Under the pieces are notes generated by a model. That model had not been told where the DNA came from, did not search any database, and worked only from the letters and a program-made list of their open reading frames with translations. A DNA stretch of 64,000 bases from Planomonospora sp. ID67723 (GTDB taxonomy: Bacteria; Actinomycetota; Actinomycetes; Streptosporangiales; Streptosporangiaceae): contig NZ_JABTEZ010000001.1 of the NCBI RefSeq assembly GCF_015711605.1, forward strand, positions 1,640,001 through 1,704,000, given 5' to 3'. The first letter of the stretch is position 1. Each line of letters opens with the position of its first letter. Position numbers and translations under genes: made by a program. This document shows positions 61,286-64,000 of this stretch, piece after piece.

Positions 61286-62479
61286 GTGGCCAAGGCCAAG
61301 TTCGAGCGGACCAAGCCGCACGTAAACATCGGCACCATTGGGCACATCGACCACGGCAAGACCACTCTGACCGCGGCGATCACCAAGGTGCTCCACGAGC
61401 GTTACCCTGAGCTCAACGAGGCGACCCCGTTCGACAAGATCGACAAGGCGCCCGAGGAGAAGGCTCGTGGTATCACGATCTCCATCGCGCACGTCGAGTA
61501 CCAGACCGAGAAGCGCCACTACGCCCACGTGGACTGCCCCGGTCACGCCGACTACGTGAAGAACATGATCACGGGTGCGGCTCAGATGGACGGCGCGATC
61601 CTCGTGGTCGCCGCCACCGACGGTCCGATGCCGCAGACGAAGGAGCACGTCCTCCTGGCCCGCCAGGTCGGCGTCCCCTACATCGTCGTCGCCCTCAACA
61701 AGGCCGACATGGTGGACGACGAGGAGATCCTGGAGCTCGTCGAGCTCGAGGTCCGCGAGCTGCTCTCGGCTCAGGAGTTCCCCGGCGACGACCTGCCGGT
61801 CGTGCGCGTCTCCGCTCTGAAGGCCCTCGAGGGCGACCAGAAGTGGGGCGACAGCATCATCGAGCTGATGACCGCTGTCGACGAGAACGTGCCCGAGCCG
61901 ACCCGTGACGTCGACAAGCCGTTCCTCATGCCGATCGAGGACGTCTTCTCGATCACCGGTCGCGGCACCGTGGTGACCGGCCGTATCGAGCGCGGCATCG
62001 TCAAGGTCAACGAGACCGTCGACATCATCGGCATCAAGACCGAGAAGACCACCACCACGGTCACCGGTGTCGAGATGTTCCGCAAGCTCCTCGACGAGGG
62101 CCAGGCCGGTGACAACGTCGGTCTGCTCCTCCGTGGCATCAAGCGCGAGGACGTCGAGCGCGGCCAGTGCATCATCAAGCCGGGCACGACCACCCCGCAC
62201 ACCGAGTTCGAGGCCCAGGTCTACATCCTGGCCAAGGACGAGGGCGGCCGCCACACGCCGTTCTTCAACAACTACCGTCCGCAGTTCTACTTCCGTACGA
62301 CTGACGTGACCGGTGTCGTCAACCTGCCCGAGGGCACCGAGATGGTCATGCCCGGTGACAACACCGAGATGACCGTCCAGCTCATCCAGCCGATCGCGAT
62401 GGAGGAAGGCCTCAAGTTCGCGATCCGTGAGGGTGGCCGGACCGTCGGCGCCGGTAACGTCACCAAGATCCTCAAGTAG
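61286..62479 (+). CDS. tuf: Elongation factor Tu
   Basis: A 397-residue GTPase that delivers aminoacyl-tRNA. G1 [15 protein letters not shown]3 [24 protein letters not shown]4 [10 protein letters not shown]; domains II and III end in [39 protein letters not shown] 61286 follows AAGGAGA. Elfamycin-contact residues look standard. Confidence 0.98.
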   Translation: MAKAKFERTKPHVNIGTIGHIDHGKTTLTAAITKVLHERYPELNEATPFDKIDKAPEEKARGITISIAHVEYQTEKRHYAHVDCPGHADYVKNMITGAAQMDGAILVVAATDGPMPQTKEHVLLARQVGVPYIVVALNKADMVDDEEILELVELEVRELLSAQEFPGDDLPVVRVSALKALEGDQKWGDSIIELMTAVDENVPEPTRDVDKPFLMPIEDVFSITGRGTVVTGRIERGIVKVNETVDIIGIKTEKTTTTVTGVEMFRKLLDEGQAGDNVGLLLRGIKREDVERGQCIIKPGTTTPHTEFEAQVYILAKDEGGRHTPFFNNYRPQFYFRTTDVTGVVNLPEGTEMVMPGDNTEMTVQLIQPIAMEEGLKFAIREGGRTVGAGNVTKILK

Positions 62480-62493
62480 TTCGACCGCGGAGT

Positions 62494-62525
62494 GGCGGTC
62501 GGCCCTCTCACCGGGGCCGGCCGCC
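62494..62525 (+). terminator. Terminator after tuf
   Basis: A 12-bp stem with one G-U pair (62494-62505 with 62514-62525), 14 bp after the tuf stop. Confidence 0.55.
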
Positions 62526-62742
62526 GCACCACGAGGGGCTCCAGCGGCCCCTCCGCACGACCCACGAACCGTGATCTCGCAGTTGGTCCGGTCGCGGAAG
62601 TGACCGAAGTAACTGCCAGATCACGGAAGAAAGCGCAGACCACAAGCGTCTGCTACGTGGGACACAGGGGGACAGGCCCAGCCGGGCGTGACGGGACGTC
62701 GGAGACGGACCAGCGCAGGGCGGGGCGGAAACCCCTGGCATA

Positions 62743-62769
62743 GCGGCCACCGGCCGCACGTAACTTTTT
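62743..62769 (+). promoter_or_regulatory. Hairpin plus T-run just before rpsJ (possible attenuator)
   Basis: GCGGCC-ACC-GGCCGC (62743-62757) is followed by ACGTAACTTTTTC, the only clear intrinsic-type T-run hairpin in the S10 leader, 31 bp before the rpsJ start. The rest of 62480-62799 holds the tuf terminator and no gene; I cannot fix the S10 promoter. Confidence 0.4.
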
Positions 62770-62799
62770 CAGACGACAGCGAAGGACACCGAGGCCATT

Positions 62800-63108
62800 A
62801 TGGCGGGACAGAAGATCCGCATCCGGCTCAAGGCCTATGACCACGAGGTCATCGACAGCTCGGCCAAGAAGATCGTCGAGACGGTGACGCGGACTGGCGC
62901 TAAGGTCGCGGGCCCGGTTCCGCTGCCGACCGAGAAGAACGTGTACTGCGTCATCCGCTCGCCGCACAAGTACAAGGACAGCCGCGAGCACTTCGAGATG
63001 CGCACGCACAAGCGGCTGATTGACATCATCGACCCGACGCCGAAGACGGTCGACTCGCTCATGCGACTCGACCTCCCCGCCGGCGTTGACATCTCGATCA
63101 AGCTCTGA
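62800..63108 (+). CDS. rpsJ: 30S ribosomal protein S10
   Basis: A 102-residue ribosomal protein and NusE transcription factor. [76 protein letters not shown] is canonical. First gene of the S10 operon; 14 bp precede rplC. Confidence 0.98.
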   Translation: MAGQKIRIRLKAYDHEVIDSSAKKIVETVTRTGAKVAGPVPLPTEKNVYCVIRSPHKYKDSREHFEMRTHKRLIDIIDPTPKTVDSLMRLDLPAGVDISIKL

Positions 63109-63122
63109 GGGAACGCACTGAC

Positions 63123-63776
63123 ATGGCTAAGCAGATCAAGGGCGTCCTGGGCAAGAAGCTCGGCATGACCCAGGTCTTCGACGCGGACAACCGGATGGTC
63201 CCGGTGACCGTCGTCGAAGCTGGTCCGTGCGTCGTGACCCGCGTCCGCACCCCGGAAAAGGACGGCTACTCCGCCGTTCAGCTCGGCTTCGGGCAGATCG
63301 ACCCGCGGAAGGTCAACAAGCCGCTCGGCGACTACCTGCGCAAGCACGAGATCACCCCGCGACGTTACTTCACGGAGATCCGTACCGACGACGCGAGCGA
63401 GTACACCCTCGGTCAGGAGCTCCTGGCCGACACCTTCGAGGCCGGCCAGTTCGTCGACGTGACGGGCAAGAGCAAGGGCAAGGGCTTCGCCGGTGTCATG
63501 AAGCGTCACGGCTTCAAGGGCCTGGGCGCCTCGCACGGTACCCAGCGCAAGCACCGCTCGCCGGGCTCCATCGGCGGCTGCGCCACCCCGGGCCGCGTCT
63601 TCAAGGGCCTGCGCATGGCCGGCCGGATGGGCAACGTCCGCACCACCGTGCAGAGCCTGAAGGTCCACGCCGTGGACGTCGAGAAGAACCTCATCCTCAT
63701 CAAGGGTGCGGTTCCCGGCGCCAACGGCAGCCTGGTCCTCATCCGCACCGCTGCCAAGAAGGGGGCTGCCAAGTGA
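63123..63776 (+). CDS. rplC: 50S ribosomal protein L3
   Basis: A 217-residue early-assembly protein near the peptidyl-transferase centre. Blocks seen: [79 protein letters not shown]. The stop overlaps the rplD GTG (GTGA). Confidence 0.98.
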   Translation: MAKQIKGVLGKKLGMTQVFDADNRMVPVTVVEAGPCVVTRVRTPEKDGYSAVQLGFGQIDPRKVNKPLGDYLRKHEITPRRYFTEIRTDDASEYTLGQELLADTFEAGQFVDVTGKSKGKGFAGVMKRHGFKGLGASHGTQRKHRSPGSIGGCATPGRVFKGLRMAGRMGNVRTTVQSLKVHAVDVEKNLILIKGAVPGANGSLVLIRTAAKKGAAK

Positions 63777-64000
63777 GCACCATTGACGTCCTCGACCTGA
63801 GTGGCGCGAAGACCGGCTCCGTCGACCTGCCCGAGGACGTCTTCGGCGCCAAGGTCAACATCCCGCTGATCCACCAGGTGGTCGTGGCCCAGCTCGCCGC
63901 TCGTCGGCAGGGCACCCACAAGGCCAAGACCCGTGGCGAGGTCAGCGGTGGCGGCAAGAAGCCGTACCGCCAGAAGGGCACCGGCCGCGCCCGTCAGGGT
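63773..64000 (+). CDS. rplD: 50S ribosomal protein L4, N-terminal part (runs off the window)
   Basis: The first 76 codons from GTG 63773: [71 protein letters not shown], which is the L4 tunnel-loop region. The rest lies past base 64000. Confidence 0.97.
   Translation, partial: MSTIDVLDLSGAKTGSVDLPEDVFGAKVNIPLIHQVVVAQLAARRQGTHKAKTRGEVSGGGKKPYRQKGTGRARQG

Overview
The window is high-GC actinomycete chromosome. The tRNA-Trp/secE/nusG/rplKA/rplJL/rpoBC/str/S10 order, the many GTG and TTG starts, the IdeR-type regulator, the Mkl-type ATPase beside rplJL and the sequence of the rpoB and rplJ neighbourhoods fit an actinobacterium, most likely Streptosporangiaceae (Streptosporangium or Nonomuraea-like). 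The family placement is inference from gene order and protein similarity by eye.

Layout. 1-8.3 kb: serC (cut by the window edge) and citrate synthase on the minus strand, divergent pdxH, an MFS exporter, an IdeR/DtxR regulator, a large PAS-GAF-PP2C-ATPase signalling protein, an alpha/beta hydrolase and a tiny membrane protein. 8.4-25 kb: an acyl-CoA dehydrogenase, then accessory genes. These include two separate cell-surface protein + sortase modules (9.8-12.2 and 21.5-24.9 kb), an EAL-domain protein, a phospholipase D-like enzyme, an MFS transporter with a Met-rich extra module, an FAD protein and an orphan DUF234-type AAA ATPase preceded by a 37-bp perfect palindrome. 25-32.5 kb: a MerR regulator with a roughly 420-nt structured leader or ncRNA, a thiolase, a 57-residue basic protein, a second acyl-CoA dehydrogenase, a two-component system and a small secreted protein. 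32.6-41.9 kb: a methyltransferase, a decayed TPR-regulator remnant, two sigma factor/membrane-partner pairs, adenosine deaminase, a STAND ATPase regulator and an aminotransferase.

42.1-64 kb is the conserved information-processing block: tRNA-Trp, secE, nusG, rplK, rplA, a lipoprotein, rplJ and rplL with an L10 leader, an Mkl-like ATPase with two Mce-associated membrane proteins, rpoB, rpoC, rpsL, rpsG, fusA, tuf, rpsJ, rplC and the start of rplD. Promoters with 17-bp spacers can be read ahead of rplJ, rpoB and rpsL, and strong hairpin terminators separate the units.

The most interesting material is (i) the two surface-protein/sortase pairs, whose substrates end in a shared P-x-G-G-A-x-T-G-x-G signal instead of LPXTG or LAXTG and whose sortases have Thr where an Arg is expected; (ii) the 37-bp palindrome at the orphan ATPase; (iii) the long leader upstream of the MerR gene; and (iv) a perfect 108-bp tandem duplication just upstream of the rplJ promoter.
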